DNA from: Bacteroides sp.
Lineage (GTDB): Bacteria > Bacteroidota > Bacteroidia > Bacteroidales > Bacteroidaceae
Direction of reading: 5' to 3'
Assembly: GCA_023665805.1 (NCBI GenBank)
Contig: JAMPDJ010000016.1
Location: 1-64,000, forward strand
Length of the DNA: 64,000 bases
This document shows, piece by piece, positions 9,451 through 18,384 of this stretch. The translations under genes and the position numbers were made by a program. A model generated the notes under the pieces. It ran no database searches. It worked only from the letters and a program-made list of their open reading frames with translations, and had not been told where the DNA came from. Numbering within the stretch: the first letter of the stretch is position 1; each line of letters opens with the position of its first letter.

Positions 9451-9580
9451 CATTAAGACGAGTGCCTCAAACCACACAAACCCAAGAATACACGTACTTG
9501 CGCACCGCACCAAGGTCCATACGGATACCGCTTACGACAGAAACACATTATCACAACACAAACATATGCACAATACACAC

Positions 9581-10087
9581 ATGAACTTCAAGGAACTCTG
9601 CCAGGCACGCTACAGTTGCCGCAATTATCAAGACCGCCCGATAGAGAAGGAAAAACTGGACTACATCCGCGAATGCGTGCGCCTGGCTCCCTCGGCAGTC
9701 AACCGCCAGCCATGGCGCTTCATACTGGTAGACGGCAGACAGCCCGAACTGTTCGCACAGGTCAAGGCAACCTACCACCGCGACTGGATAAACACCGTAC
9801 CGGCAGTCATCCTGTGCCTGAAGAATGAGACCGAATGCTGGACACGTCGCTACGACGGCAAACCTCATGCCGACATAGACCTGGCCATAGCCATAGAACA
9901 TCTATGCCTGGCTGCCACGGAACAGGGACTGGCGACATGCTGGGTGTGCAACTTCGACACAAACCAATTCCGCGACACTGTTCCCGTGCAACAAGGCTGG
10001 GAACCCGTAGCCCTCATTCCCATAGGCTATGCGGCAGACGAGGCTACCTCCAAGGTACGCAAGGAGACGGACGACATTTGGCAATAG
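9581..10087 (+). CDS. Nitroreductase family FMN protein
   Basis: Seen: the opening ARYSCRNYQDRPIE (FMN phosphate-binding arginines), LAPSAVNRQPWRFI, and a C-terminal GLATCWVCNFD with PIGYAADE. This is the small single-domain nitroreductase pattern (168 aa), usually an NAD(P)H-dependent oxidoreductase acting as a dimer on quinones or nitro compounds; the substrate cannot be told. I prefer the ATG at 9581 over the one at 9566 because family members begin a few residues before the helix leading to the RxSxR motif. It stands alone, divergent from the TIR-like operon. Confidence 0.88.
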   Translation: MNFKELCQARYSCRNYQDRPIEKEKLDYIRECVRLAPSAVNRQPWRFILVDGRQPELFAQVKATYHRDWINTVPAVILCLKNETECWTRRYDGKPHADIDLAIAIEHLCLAATEQGLATCWVCNFDTNQFRDTVPVQQGWEPVALIPIGYAADEATSKVRKETDDIWQ

Positions 10088-10158
10088 ACCCCAGTCCACA
10101 TACTCTGTATATCACAGTAGAAGACACAAGAGGAGGATTTTCCGGAGCCATATTCCGG

Positions 10159-10258
10159 TTGCCACGAGTGACCGGGTGGATATTCACGAATATGCACCAT
10201 TGTATTCGTGAATACATGTCATCGAATTCACGAATATACGATGGCATGTTCATTGAAA
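10159..10258. repeat. Class II palindrome array, 22-bp period
   Basis: Near-palindromes of the form TATTCRYGAATA start at 10181, 10203 and 10225, exactly 22 bp apart, with degenerate units in phase at 10159 (CCACGAGTG) and 10247 (TGTTCATTGAAA). It lies in the 635-bp gene-free stretch after the nitroreductase gene. Same family as the units at 18209 and 61753. Not a terminator: there is no following T-run. Confidence 0.7.
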
Positions 10259-10480
10259 GTGATATCAGAAGTTTCTTGACCACCAACAACGCCAAGGACC
10301 GGAACGAGCACATCCTGTCCCTACAAGCCAAAGCTGCCATAGTTGACTGCCGTCTCACATATGCCATATGGACACGCCGGACAACCGGACATCACGCTCC
10401 ATAGGAAATTACAGTCAAGTGCGAGGGGTTTCCCTATCCATTTTAGAGATTTGCCCATGACATTATTGCTCAAATGGCAT

Positions 10481-10488
10481 TACCTTTG
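10481..10488 (+). promoter_or_regulatory. Orphan -7 box
   Basis: TACCTTTG followed by CATC, a full match to the Bacteroidota box, but with no recognised gene downstream on this strand; see the candidate small transcript 10494-10719. Confidence 0.45.
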
Positions 10489-10493
10489 CATCA

Positions 10494-10719
10494 GAGAAAA
10501 ACGAAAGCCATGCAAAACAGCACGGACACACAGACGAAAGCAAATGGCATAAGCATAGCCGCAAAGGCACAGGATAAGAAGATTGTTTTGGTTAATTTAT
10601 AGATTGTTTAGAGTCGAGACTTCTGTATCATCCTTTAGGTAAATTCGAAATAAGAAGCACGAAAGATGATTGGAACCTCAGAGACCTCCCTACCCCGTTC
10701 GCGGGACAGGGAGGTCTCT
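10494..10719 (+). ncRNA. Candidate small RNA or micro-ORF transcript
   Basis: A consensus -7 box (10481-10488) and a strong hairpin (10680-10719) bracket about 225 bp with no recognised gene. A 30-codon ORF (10510-10602, beginning MQNSTDTQTK) sits inside; I do not recognise it. The 3' hairpin also serves the convergent methylase gene, so the pairing with the orphan promoter could be chance. Confidence 0.3.
10680..10719. terminator. Hairpin between convergent transcripts
   Basis: A 12-bp stem (10680-10691 with 10708-10719) around a GC-rich loop. It lies 3 bp beyond the stop of the minus-strand methylase gene. The T-run is short on either strand, so termination strength is uncertain. Confidence 0.65.
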
Positions 10720-10722
10720 TTG

Positions 10723-11475
10723 TCATCTGCCTATCAGGAAAATTGCCGGCACCTTGCTCAAGTCCGGCAATGAGGTACGCTTCCATTCACGGATAGTGAG
10801 CGTGCGAATCCACTCGGCTTCAGTAGTGATGCCGGCGGCTACGCACATGCGCGTGTCCGGACGAAGAGCCGAACAAAGAGTATCAAACATCTTGCCATTG
10901 CGGTAAGGTGTCTCGATGAAAAGCTGCGTCTGTCCCTCTGACCATGCACGGGACTCCAGTTGTTTCAGACGCTTTGCCCGATCGGCATCCTGCACCGGCA
11001 GATAACCGTTGAAGGCAAAGCTTTGGCCACCCAGACCGGATGCCATGACTGCCAGTATCATGCTACTTGGCCCCACAAGAGGAATTACACGCAATCCACG
11101 ATGCTGGGCAAGGAGAACAATATCCGCACCAGGATCGGCCACGGCGGGACATCCGGCTTCGCTCATCACGCCCACCGGCATGCCATGGGAGATGGGACGA
11201 AGATACTCGGCAAAACGCGACGCATCGGCATGCTTGCCCATCTCGTAGAATGTACAATCATCAATGGGAAAAGTACGGTCCATACGACGAAGGAAACGAC
11301 GTGCCGTGCGTATCTCCTCCACCACAAAATGTCGTATACTACTGATTAACATAATGTTGTAGGACGGCAAGACATGGTCGTGAGGGGTATCACCCAATGT
11401 GACCGGAACAAGGTAAAGGGCAGGTTCAGGGGACATCCCTGCAGAGGTGCCTATGGCTGGCTGTGTATCATTCAT
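10723..11475 (-). CDS. RsmI-like tetrapyrrole-methylase family SAM-dependent methyltransferase
   Basis: Seen: the opening LYLVPVTLGD, the SAM-site stretch MSEAGCPAVADPGADIV, and VIPLVGPSSMILAVMASGLGGQSFAFNGYLP, the pattern shared by RsmI (16S rRNA C1402 2'-O-methylation) and other tetrapyrrole methylases. At 250 residues it matches the short Bacteroidota version. The rRNA target is inferred from the family. It is on the minus strand with a hairpin at its 3' end; rmuC lies 76 bp upstream and may share a transcript. Confidence 0.85.
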   Translation of the reverse strand: MNDTQPAIGTSAGMSPEPALYLVPVTLGDTPHDHVLPSYNIMLISSIRHFVVEEIRTARRFLRRMDRTFPIDDCTFYEMGKHADASRFAEYLRPISHGMPVGVMSEAGCPAVADPGADIVLLAQHRGLRVIPLVGPSSMILAVMASGLGGQSFAFNGYLPVQDADRAKRLKQLESRAWSEGQTQLFIETPYRNGKMFDTLCSALRPDTRMCVAAGITTEAEWIRTLTIREWKRTSLPDLSKVPAIFLIGR

Positions 11476-11551
11476 GATGTTGCTATTGCTTTATAATACT
11501 ATATATAAGAAATACATTAGGAATATCACACGATCTCTTTTCGTGAAGTTA

Positions 11552-12943
11552 CTATTCGTCCCCGGCTTGCTTCCCGTCCGTCAGACATTCCTCCACATTA
11601 TCTATCTGGGACAAGGGATTGGCGACGCTTTGCTTGGCTCCAAGTTTCTGTAACTTGGCACAGGTCTGTATGATACTTTGCCCGGATGGCAGTAGTTTCT
11701 TTTCTCCGTCCTCGTAAGCCTTGCGGGCCGTATCCAAAGCCTTGCCAATGGCATGGTACCTCTTCATGAACTGCCCCACCCTATCCAGCATCTCATTGGC
11801 CAGCGCATAGACGCGCTCGTGATTCTCGGCCTGAGCTATCTGGGTCCAGGTAAGGTTGACAATACGCAAGGCGGCATACAGCGTCTGCTCATCGGCAATG
11901 AAGACATTGCGCTCCATGGCGCGGCGCCAAAAGTCGGGACGGGCGTTGAGGGCAACCCACAGTGCACCGCTATGTGGGACAAACATGATGACGTAATCCA
12001 TGCGCGTCTTTGGCGGATGGATGTAAGACGAATAGTCCTTGACGGAGAGTTCACGGACATGCTTTTGCAGGCTGTCTATGTGAAGTTTCAGATATTGCGC
12101 TCTTTCCTCCTCGGTCTCCGCATTTACGTAGTCCATGAAGGCCGTCAGGGAAACCTTGGAATCTACGATTACCTCGCGATGGTGGTCGAGATGAATGATG
12201 ACATCCGGACGCAACATGTTTCCATGTTCCGATTTCAGCACCTGCCCTTTGGCATCGCGCATGGTCACCTGTGTGTCATAGTGTACTCCACAGGTCAGTC
12301 CCTGGCTGTCAAGCAGTTCCTGCAACACGGTCTCACCCCAGTCGCCTTGTACCTTGCTGCCATGCTTGAAGACACGTGCCAACTCTTCCGCACTATGGCG
12401 GGCAGCCTCGCTCTGCCGCATCAGCAATTGAATCTGCTCTTTCATGGCCGAGGACAATTCCGTATGATGCAGGTTGCTGGCGTTCATGGCATTGCGCATG
12501 GCCTCTATGGTTTCGCGCAAAGGATTGACGATTTGGCCAATATCCCGATGACTGCTTTGGGAAAATTCCTGCTGGCGTTGCTTCAGCATCTCCTCCGTTG
12601 CCGTCTTCAATTCCGAGGTAACACGGACCAGTGTTTCACGGAAGCGCGCTTCTTGCGCAGCAAGAGCCTGACGATGATTTTCCTCGCTCAATGCACGGGC
12701 TTCGCGAAAACTTGCCTCTTGAACAGATAAAGCGCGCCTATGGTTCTCTTCGCTCAAAGCCATTGTCTCCTCGCTATGTTGCCTTTCGGCAGTGATTTGC
12801 GCCTCCAGAATTTGCACGTTGGCACGAACCGACTGCAATTCCCGCACGCAGGCCGACTTTTCACGAAAATACACTACCCCCATAATTGACAAGCCTAAGG
12901 CAAGCCCAAGAAAAAACAAAAGAATGGACATAAACATGGACAT
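11552..12943 (-). CDS. rmuC: DNA recombination protein RmuC
   Basis: Layout of RmuC: an N-terminal membrane helix (SILLFFLGLALGLSIMGVVY), a long coiled coil with near-repeats of EENHRRAL/EENHRQAL, then a nuclease-like domain with GDWGETVLQELLDSQGL, RPDVIIHL, VDSKVSL and MFVPHSGAL. Known to limit inversions at short repeats in E. coli. I start at 12943, the Met before the membrane helix, since the 12 residues upstream add nothing recognisable. Given the dispersed inverted repeats in this window its presence is noteworthy, but it is common in the phylum. Confidence 0.93.
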   Translation of the reverse strand: MSMFMSILLFFLGLALGLSIMGVVYFREKSACVRELQSVRANVQILEAQITAERQHSEETMALSEENHRRALSVQEASFREARALSEENHRQALAAQEARFRETLVRVTSELKTATEEMLKQRQQEFSQSSHRDIGQIVNPLRETIEAMRNAMNASNLHHTELSSAMKEQIQLLMRQSEAARHSAEELARVFKHGSKVQGDWGETVLQELLDSQGLTCGVHYDTQVTMRDAKGQVLKSEHGNMLRPDVIIHLDHHREVIVDSKVSLTAFMDYVNAETEEERAQYLKLHIDSLQKHVRELSVKDYSSYIHPPKTRMDYVIMFVPHSGALWVALNARPDFWRRAMERNVFIADEQTLYAALRIVNLTWTQIAQAENHERVYALANEMLDRVGQFMKRYHAIGKALDTARKAYEDGEKKLLPSGQSIIQTCAKLQKLGAKQSVANPLSQIDNVEECLTDGKQAGDE

Positions 12944-13024
12944 GAATGAAATACTGCAATATGAATCAATAAGCCACAAGGGCGCAAGGACAATCCGCGT
13001 AATCAGCAGACCAATGCGTCTGCA

Positions 13025-14038
13025 TCAAGGTAAATGGCAGAATTGTTTCTTGCCCTTCACGTAATACTGCCACAGGAGCGAAAAGGCACTTTGTCCAGGC
13101 ACCGGAGACACCACTGTCTTGCGGAGATTCTCCTCCCTGTCCTTTCTAAAATCGGCCTTCATTCGACTAAAGTCCCTGCGGGCACGCCACACCGAACGTA
13201 CCCCCCCCCATTGCAATGTCAGGAGTAATTGCAGTGCCGCCAAGGCATCGAGCCACCGGCGCAGGCGCATGACAGGACGCAGGCGGTCCTCTGGCAAATT
13301 CTTGTAAAGCAACAGGAGATTGTTACGGAAATTGAGGTACGTCTTCATTGGATTGCCTTGTGGCAGAGTTCCTCCATTCAGATGGTATGCCACGCTTTGT
13401 GGCACGCATGCCACCCCGCGTCCACGACTGCACAGGCGCCAACAAAGGTCTATCTCCTCCTGATGCGCGAAGAAACGCCCATCCAACGCCCCGGCCTCCC
13501 AATAGTCATGCGAACGGATGAGCAGGCATGCTCCCGTAGCCCACAGTATATTGGCTACATCATCATACTGCCCTTCGTCCTTTTCCACAGTCCCCATAAC
13601 ACGTCCACGGCAATATGGGTAGCCCAAGGAATCGATGTATCCACCACAGGCTCCAGCATAATCAAAGTATTCCGGTCTCCATTGGGAAAGCAGTTTAGGC
13701 TGACATGCAGCTACCTCGGGATGCAACTCCATGTATTCCATCATGGGGGCGAGCCAACCAGAAGGCACCTCCACGTCACTATTGAGCAGAAGATAATACT
13801 CGGCCTGGATTTCCTGAAGTCCACGGTTGTAGCCCTCGGCAAAACCATAATTGCGGTCCAATACTATTTGCCTTACGGCGGGGAACTCCCGAGTCAACAT
13901 ATCCAAGGAATCGTCAGTACTGGCATTATCCACCACGACAACCTCGTAGTTACCGCTGTTTTTCAACACGGATGGCAGGAAACGACGCATCATGACCGCC
14001 CCGTTCCAGTTCAATATCACTATGGATAACTTGCTCAT
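13025..14038 (-). CDS. Glycosyltransferase family 2 protein
   Basis: A GT-A fold: SIVILNWNG at the N-terminus, VVVDNASTDDSL (nucleotide binding), LLNSDVEVP (the DxD-type metal site) and later GRFFAHQEEIDLCWRL (catalytic ED region). The C-terminal third is hydrophobic/basic and may lie at the membrane. It resembles rhamnosyl- or galactosyl-type transferases of surface polysaccharide pathways; donor and acceptor are unknown. It starts 10 bp after mtaB ends, so they form an operon. Confidence 0.9.
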   Translation of the reverse strand: MSKLSIVILNWNGAVMMRRFLPSVLKNSGNYEVVVVDNASTDDSLDMLTREFPAVRQIVLDRNYGFAEGYNRGLQEIQAEYYLLLNSDVEVPSGWLAPMMEYMELHPEVAACQPKLLSQWRPEYFDYAGACGGYIDSLGYPYCRGRVMGTVEKDEGQYDDVANILWATGACLLIRSHDYWEAGALDGRFFAHQEEIDLCWRLCSRGRGVACVPQSVAYHLNGGTLPQGNPMKTYLNFRNNLLLLYKNLPEDRLRPVMRLRRWLDALAALQLLLTLQWGGVRSVWRARRDFSRMKADFRKDREENLRKTVVSPVPGQSAFSLLWQYYVKGKKQFCHLP

Positions 14039-14048
14039 AGGGCTTCGA

Positions 14049-15374
14049 TCATATTATTTCGCCCAGCAAGGCAGTTCCATCGGCATTCCACCCGCCCAAA
14101 CGTACGTCGACAATGGTATTGTCTACCCAAGTACCAGGAATACACGGAATCTCCACACGTATGTAGTTGTCGGTAAATCCATGCATCAAACGTCTGTCCT
14201 TACTGTGCTCCAGCAGAACCTGACGCACTGTACCAATATATTTATTATAGAACGTGCGAGTGAGGCGGTCGCTAAGTTCCAGGATTTCCCTGCTACGTTC
14301 CTTCTTGTCCTGAGGTCGAACACGATGCGGAATCTCCAGGGCCTTGGTACCAGGACGCTCACTGTAAGGAAACACATGATACTGGGCTATGGGCAATGAT
14401 GCCATATATTCATAGGCCTGACGGAATAGCTCATCCGTCTCGCCACGGGTACCCACAATTGTATCCACGCCTATAAAGGCATCGGGCATGAGTTCAAGTA
14501 CGCGCATAACCTTACGACGGAAAAAGCCGGTATCATATCTTCTGTGCATCAGGCGCAGGACTTCATCGCTACCGCTCTGCAATGGAATGTGGAAATGCGG
14601 CATGAAGGCACGGCTACGGGCACAAAACTCCAATACATCGTCCGTAAGAAGATTCGGCTCTATGCTGGAAATACGATAACGCCCTATTCCCTCTACTCCA
14701 TCCAATGCTTGCAACAGGTCAAGGAAACTCTCGCCGGTTGTCTTGCCAAAGTCACCGATGTTCACTCCTGTGATGACTATCTCCTTTGCTCCTGCCAAAG
14801 CGGCTCCGCGTGCCTGTTCCACCAATGAGGCTATACTGCCGTTGCGCGAACGTCCACGGGCATATGGTATAGTACAATAAGTACAATAATAGTCGCATCC
14901 GTCCTGCACCTTCAGGAAATAACGTGTGCGGTCTCCGCAAGAACATGATGGCATGAAACTGCGTATGTCCGACGTGCGTACCGTACGGTATTCGTGTGCT
15001 GCCACGGCACGTTCTTCAGGCATCATCTGCAGACGTTCAATTATGGCATCCGCCACCAAGCCTTTCTCATTGCTGCCCAATACCAAATCAACGCCGTCTT
15101 GAGCAGAAACCTGCTCTGGCTTCAACTGGGCATAACATCCGGTCACCACCACCACGGCTCCGGGATGGCTCTTCACAAGCCGATGTATGGCTTGGCGGCA
15201 TTTGCTGTCGGCCACCTCGGTAACGCTACAGGTATTTATCACACACACGTCAGCCATCTCTCCCTTGCGTGCAGTGCGTATGCCACGAGACTTCAAGGCC
15301 TCCCCTATAGAACTGGTTTCGGCGAAATTCAACTTACATCCCAAAGTGTAATACACCGCCTTCTTGTCTTCCAT
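14049..15374 (-). CDS. mtaB: tRNA t6A37 methylthiotransferase MtaB
   Basis: Radical-SAM enzyme that converts t6A37 to ms2t6A in tRNAs reading ANN codons. Seen: the N-terminal UPF0004 domain opening YTLGCKLNFAETSSIG, NTCSVT and TGCYAQ (cysteines of one cluster), the radical-SAM cysteines in CDYYCTYCTIPYARGRSR, and a C-terminal TRAM-like domain. The reading frame extends to 15593, but a -7 box (15390-15397) rules that out; the ATG at 15374 (or 15383, nearly leaderless) is the start. Followed by the GT2 gene. Confidence 0.93.
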   Translation of the reverse strand: MEDKKAVYYTLGCKLNFAETSSIGEALKSRGIRTARKGEMADVCVINTCSVTEVADSKCRQAIHRLVKSHPGAVVVVTGCYAQLKPEQVSAQDGVDLVLGSNEKGLVADAIIERLQMMPEERAVAAHEYRTVRTSDIRSFMPSCSCGDRTRYFLKVQDGCDYYCTYCTIPYARGRSRNGSIASLVEQARGAALAGAKEIVITGVNIGDFGKTTGESFLDLLQALDGVEGIGRYRISSIEPNLLTDDVLEFCARSRAFMPHFHIPLQSGSDEVLRLMHRRYDTGFFRRKVMRVLELMPDAFIGVDTIVGTRGETDELFRQAYEYMASLPIAQYHVFPYSERPGTKALEIPHRVRPQDKKERSREILELSDRLTRTFYNKYIGTVRQVLLEHSKDRRLMHGFTDNYIRVEIPCIPGTWVDNTIVDVRLGGWNADGTALLGEII

Positions 15375-15389
15375 ATCGTTCATATCCTG

Positions 15390-15397
15390 CAAAGGTA
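15390..15397 (-). promoter_or_regulatory. -7 box for mtaB/GT2
   Basis: TACCTTTG on the minus strand, 6 bp from the ATG at 15383 and 15 bp from the ATG at 15374. The transcript leader must be very short or absent. Confidence 0.6.
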
Positions 15398-15814
15398 CGA
15401 ATAAGCACGTGAAGTACAAAACAAAATATAGCAAAAAGGTGTCCAAATATACACCTGCAAAAACAAACATATAGGCTATAGCCACATGAAAACATACGCC
15501 TTTTAGAAATAATTCATTCATGATGGAGCACAACGACGAAGCAGCCTCCCAACTATCTGAAACGCACTTACCGGAAACAAAAACGCCCCCCAAAAACGTC
15601 TATAACTCCCCAATAAAACGCCCTTTCAAAACCACATTATATGATATACAACATAAAAAATATCTCAACACAGGAAAGATAGCACAAAGATTCCATATAG
15701 CAATACCTTAATTGTCAGCATCTTAGACACAAATCACAATCTCAGTGGCAAAATAAACCTAAAAAAACGTAAATAAATCATTGGAAACCTTGCAGCATAT
15801 CGGAAAAATTGTCG
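15398..15814. other. Gene-free stretch upstream of mtaB and the small lipoprotein
   Basis: A-rich sequence between two divergent promoters. The short open frames are low-complexity and without a start signal. I see no RNA gene, repeat copy or attachment site. Confidence 0.5.
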
Positions 15815-15822
15815 TAACTTTG
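15815..15822 (+). promoter_or_regulatory. -7 box for the small Cys-rich lipoprotein
   Basis: TAACTTTG followed by CACCGC, the same extension as at the rpsF operon (TACCTTTGCACCGC). Confidence 0.7.
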
Positions 15823-15875
15823 CACCGCAAAAGAGAAAAAACAAGTTTGTAATACTATATTAAACAACCAAAAAG

Positions 15876-16076
15876 ATGAAAAAGTTAGCTTTTGTATTCG
15901 CAGCTATCGTAGCTGTTTCTTTCGCTTCTTGTGGCAACAAGACCACTGGTACTGAATGCGCAGACAGCACTGCTTGCTGCGGTGACACCACAGCATGTGA
16001 CGAGTGCCCCACTGACGCTTGCTGCGACACTGTAGCATGTGACAGCGTTGTATGCGATAGCGTTGTAGCAGAATAA
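15876..16076 (+). CDS. Tiny cysteine-rich lipoprotein
   Basis: 66 residues. An N-terminal signal ends in a lipobox (SFASC, Cys19), so the mature protein is a lipoprotein of about 48 residues. It has ten cysteines (19, 28, 34, 35, 41, 44, 49, 50, 55, 60), most in Cys-Asp or Cys-Cys units separated by Ala, Thr, Val and Asp (ACCGDT, ACDEC, ACCDT, VACDS, VVCDS), and almost no bulky residues. I do not recognise a family. Promoter and terminator flank it closely, so it is a monocistronic, probably well-expressed gene. Metal binding or periplasmic redox buffering is a guess from composition. Related Bacteroidales lipoproteins that I recall are Ala/Glu-rich and lack the cysteines. Confidence 0.85.
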   Translation: MKKLAFVFAAIVAVSFASCGNKTTGTECADSTACCGDTTACDECPTDACCDTVACDSVVCDSVVAE

Positions 16077-16093
16077 TTATTAGTCACGCATTA

Positions 16094-16145
16094 GTGACGA
16101 AAAATAAAGGCTGGCCTTTTAGGGCCAGCCTTTATTTTTCGTCAC
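16094..16145. terminator. Strong bidirectional terminator
   Basis: A perfect 23-bp stem with a 6-nt loop (GTGACGAAAAATAAAGG... with its complement), U-rich on both outgoing sides within the stem. Ends the lipoprotein transcript. Confidence 0.9.
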
Positions 16146-16192
16146 ATACAAGCGCCCCCTGCCATCCGCATGGAGACATCAATATAATTACA

Positions 16193-16229
16193 CAAAAATT
16201 ATCCCCAAAGCATGATGCTCCGGGGATAA
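16193..16229 (-). terminator. Terminator of the rpsF-rpsR-rplI operon
   Basis: On the minus strand, an 8-bp stem TTATCCCC/GGGGATAA followed by a run of T. Lies about 48 bp after the rplI stop. Confidence 0.85.
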
Positions 16230-16276
16230 TTTCAAATATGTAAAGCACTTCAAACGAAGTATTGTACGCGTAGAGA

Positions 16277-16750
16277 TTAAGCCTCCTCAGCAGGAGCCTC
16301 AACAGTAGTGCCCTCGGCAACAACGTCAAACTCCACATTTGCAGTTACATCCTTATGCAACTTGACCAAAGCAACGTAAGAACCAACCTCCTTGACATCC
16401 TTCAGGACGATAATCTTGCGGTTAACCTCCAAGCCAAGTTTAGCCAACTCCTCTGCAATATGCAAATTGTTTACACTTCCATAAATCTGGCCTGTAGCAC
16501 TTACCTTAGTGCTGATGGTCAAATGAACAGCGTTCAACTTCTCGGCCATAGCCTCGGCCTCAGCCTTGATTTTAGCCAACTTGACAGATTGCTGCCTCAA
16601 ATCTTCGGCCAACTGCTTCTTGGCACCCTCACTTGCTATTATGCCCTTACCATAAGGAATAAGGTAGTTACGGCCATAACCAGGCTTTACGTCCACGATT
16701 TCATTCTTGAAACCCAAGCCGATGATATCTTCTTTCAGAATAATTTCCAT
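16277..16750 (-). CDS. rplI: 50S ribosomal protein L9
   Basis: Opens with MEIILKEDIIGLGFKNE and the GYGRNYLIPYGKGI signature of the rRNA-binding N-domain, then the long connecting helix (lysine/alanine-rich) and the C-domain. At 157 residues it is slightly longer than usual because of an Ala/Glu-rich tail. Last gene of the rpsF-rpsR-rplI operon. Confidence 0.97.
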   Translation of the reverse strand: MEIILKEDIIGLGFKNEIVDVKPGYGRNYLIPYGKGIIASEGAKKQLAEDLRQQSVKLAKIKAEAEAMAEKLNAVHLTISTKVSATGQIYGSVNNLHIAEELAKLGLEVNRKIIVLKDVKEVGSYVALVKLHKDVTANVEFDVVAEGTTVEAPAEEA

Positions 16751-16770
16751 ATCTACTTTCTCCTATATGT

Positions 16771-17034
16771 TTACTTCATCAAATCGGTTACGAAGGGCAA
16801 CAAGGCCAAGTGACGAGCACGCTTAACAGCCTGGGCTACACGACGCTGATACTTCAAAGAGGTGCCGGTGATACGACGGGGAAGAATCTTGCCCTGTTCG
16901 TTCAAGAACTTCTTGAGGAACTCGGGATCCTTGTAATCGATATACTTGATACCGCTCTTCTTGAAACGGCAATACTTCTTCTTCTGGATGTCAATCGCAG
17001 GAGCGTTCAAATAACGGATTTCAGACTGTGCCAT
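16771..17034 (-). CDS. rpsR: 30S ribosomal protein S18
   Basis: 87 residues with [18 protein letters not shown] and the conserved [30 protein letters not shown] block (rRNA binding with S6). Lies 2 bp after rpsF and 20 bp before rplI. Confidence 0.97.
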   Translation of the reverse strand: MAQSEIRYLNAPAIDIQKKKYCRFKKSGIKYIDYKDPEFLKKFLNEQGKILPRRITGTSLKYQRRVAQAVKRARHLALLPFVTDLMK

Positions 17035-17036
17035 GT

Positions 17037-17372
17037 TTATGCCTCCTTTTTGTGGTTACGACGCTTTTCAGCATACTCAGCTGCATATTTCTCCATCTTT
17101 ACGGTAAGATAGCGCAGCACTCTCTCATCACGACGGTAAGCAACCTCCAAGGTCTTGATGCTCTCGGGGGCAGCCTTGAACTCAATGAGTTCATAAAAAC
17201 CGGTGCTCTTCTTCTCGATAGGGTAAGCAAGTCTCTTCAGGCCCCAATTCTCTTCGCTGATAATCTCAGCACCGCAATTGGCGAGAACGCCCTTGAACTT
17301 CTCTACCGCTTCCTTCATCTGTTCGTCAGACAAAACGGGAGTCAAAATGAAAACGGTTTCGTATTGGTTCAT
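17037..17372 (-). CDS. rpsF: 30S ribosomal protein S6
   Basis: 111 residues: [26 protein letters not shown] and FYELIEFKA, then a basic tail. First gene of the ribosomal operon; partner of S18 on the platform of the 30S subunit. Confidence 0.97.
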   Translation of the reverse strand: MNQYETVFILTPVLSDEQMKEAVEKFKGVLANCGAEIISEENWGLKRLAYPIEKKSTGFYELIEFKAAPESIKTLEVAYRRDERVLRYLTVKMEKYAAEYAEKRRNHKKEA

Positions 17373-17420
17373 AATACGTTGATAGATTAAATAAGTTGAT
17401 AATTATGCAAAAATGCGGTG

Positions 17421-17428
17421 CAAAGGTA
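17421..17428 (-). promoter_or_regulatory. -7 box of the rpsF operon
   Basis: TACCTTTG followed by CACCGC on the minus strand, about 50 bp before the rpsF start. Confidence 0.75.
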
Positions 17429-17608
17429 CTGTTTTTATATGATGTACGCAACTATTTGCAACCTTTTTTGTGCACGACAATCATTTTTTGATAGCCTCTG
17501 TTAGGTAATGTCAGATTTATTTCCTTAATTTGCATACTGTTTTGTGGCCATGGAACGTCGCACGACAAATAACAACATCACCGAAAGAACATTTATACAT
17601 ATACACTA

Positions 17609-17794
17609 ATGAAGAACATTGGCATAATCATGATTGTGGTTGGGGCACTCATATTGGTGCTCAGTTATGCAGCAGATAAGTTCCTGAACATGGGAACCGT
17701 AGACCAGAATTGGATACAGATATTGGCTTTGCTGCTGATTATTGCAGGTGTGCCCACGCACATTCACGTAGTAGGCAAGGATTCCAAGGCATAA
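17609..17794 (+). CDS. Small two-helix membrane protein
   Basis: 61 residues with two predicted membrane segments (IGIIMIVVGALILVLSY and IQILALLLIIAGV) joined by a short polar loop, and a basic C-terminus. I do not recognise a named family; similar small inner-membrane proteins are common in Bacteroidales. A terminator hairpin follows 39 bp after the stop, which supports a real monocistronic gene. No clear -7 box is seen (TTAATTTG near 17525 is a weak match). Confidence 0.65.
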   Translation: MKNIGIIMIVVGALILVLSYAADKFLNMGTVDQNWIQILALLLIIAGVPTHIHVVGKDSKA

Positions 17795-17833
17795 CGCCCT
17801 CCATAAGCAACGCTACAATAGCGTGCAGCCGCA

Positions 17834-17871
17834 GCAACAAGGGCCTCTCCGTATTGAGAGGCCCTTGTTGC
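17834..17871 (+). terminator. Terminator after the small membrane protein gene
   Basis: A perfect 16-bp stem (GCAACAAGGGCCTCTC and its complement) with a 6-nt loop. The following bases are AT-rich rather than a pure T-run. Confidence 0.8.
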
Positions 17872-17959
17872 ATATATATAATGCATGCATATGTACATGG
17901 ATGTCTCCACAACGACAATCTCGCATGACTGCCAATAAAGCATGCCACACACAACCTGT

Positions 17960-18130
17960 TCATGAGAGCGTCAATCAGCATAAAAACAGAGTTTATATCG
18001 CCCTTTCATCCGGTTTGCTTTTCTCCGCACCATTTTGCTTCCCGTTTAGTCTCGACAAAATTTGCCATGCCTTAGACAAAACCTGTACAATACGACGAAT
18101 ATCAAAACGACATCGAAAAGAAATCCGACA
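17960..18130 (-). repeat. Degenerate copy (C) of the MITE-like element
   Basis: Aligns along most of its length with copy A 250 bp to the right and in the same orientation: the shared landmarks are GCGTCAATCAGCATAAA (left), TTGCTTCCCGTTTAGTCTCG, GCCATGCCTTAGACAAAAC and GAAATCCGA (right). Terminal repeats are lost. No coding potential. Confidence 0.65.
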
Positions 18131-18208
18131 AGGCGTCTGGGACAAACAGAAAACTATGCAAAAAAACGTCAGCCACACCAAACTGAAAGCAACAAGATGC
18201 ATGGTGAA

Positions 18209-18264
18209 TATTCGTAAATTCGCGTCTCTGAACTCATGAATATCCAACCTTGCGCCCATAGAAT
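18209..18264. repeat. Class II palindrome units, 22-bp period
   Basis: TATTCGTAAATT (18209) and AACTCATGAATA (18231) lie exactly 22 bp apart; the next phase position (18253) holds CGCCCATAGAAT, like the degenerate unit at 61775. Sits between MITE copies C and A in the gene-free region 17872-18796. Confidence 0.5.
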
Positions 18265-18384
18265 CATAAACACCACGCGCCATACCATGACGGTAACTTC
18301 TGTAAGTGGAAACGCAGAGAGTGTATTAGTACAATAAACCGTCCATGGGACATGACAAAAAAGCCCACATACAAGCAACAAGGA

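Noticed and set aside
15520..15711. A 63-codon frame upstream of the Cys-rich lipoprotein.
   Set aside because: No promoter, low-complexity composition and no homology I recognise.
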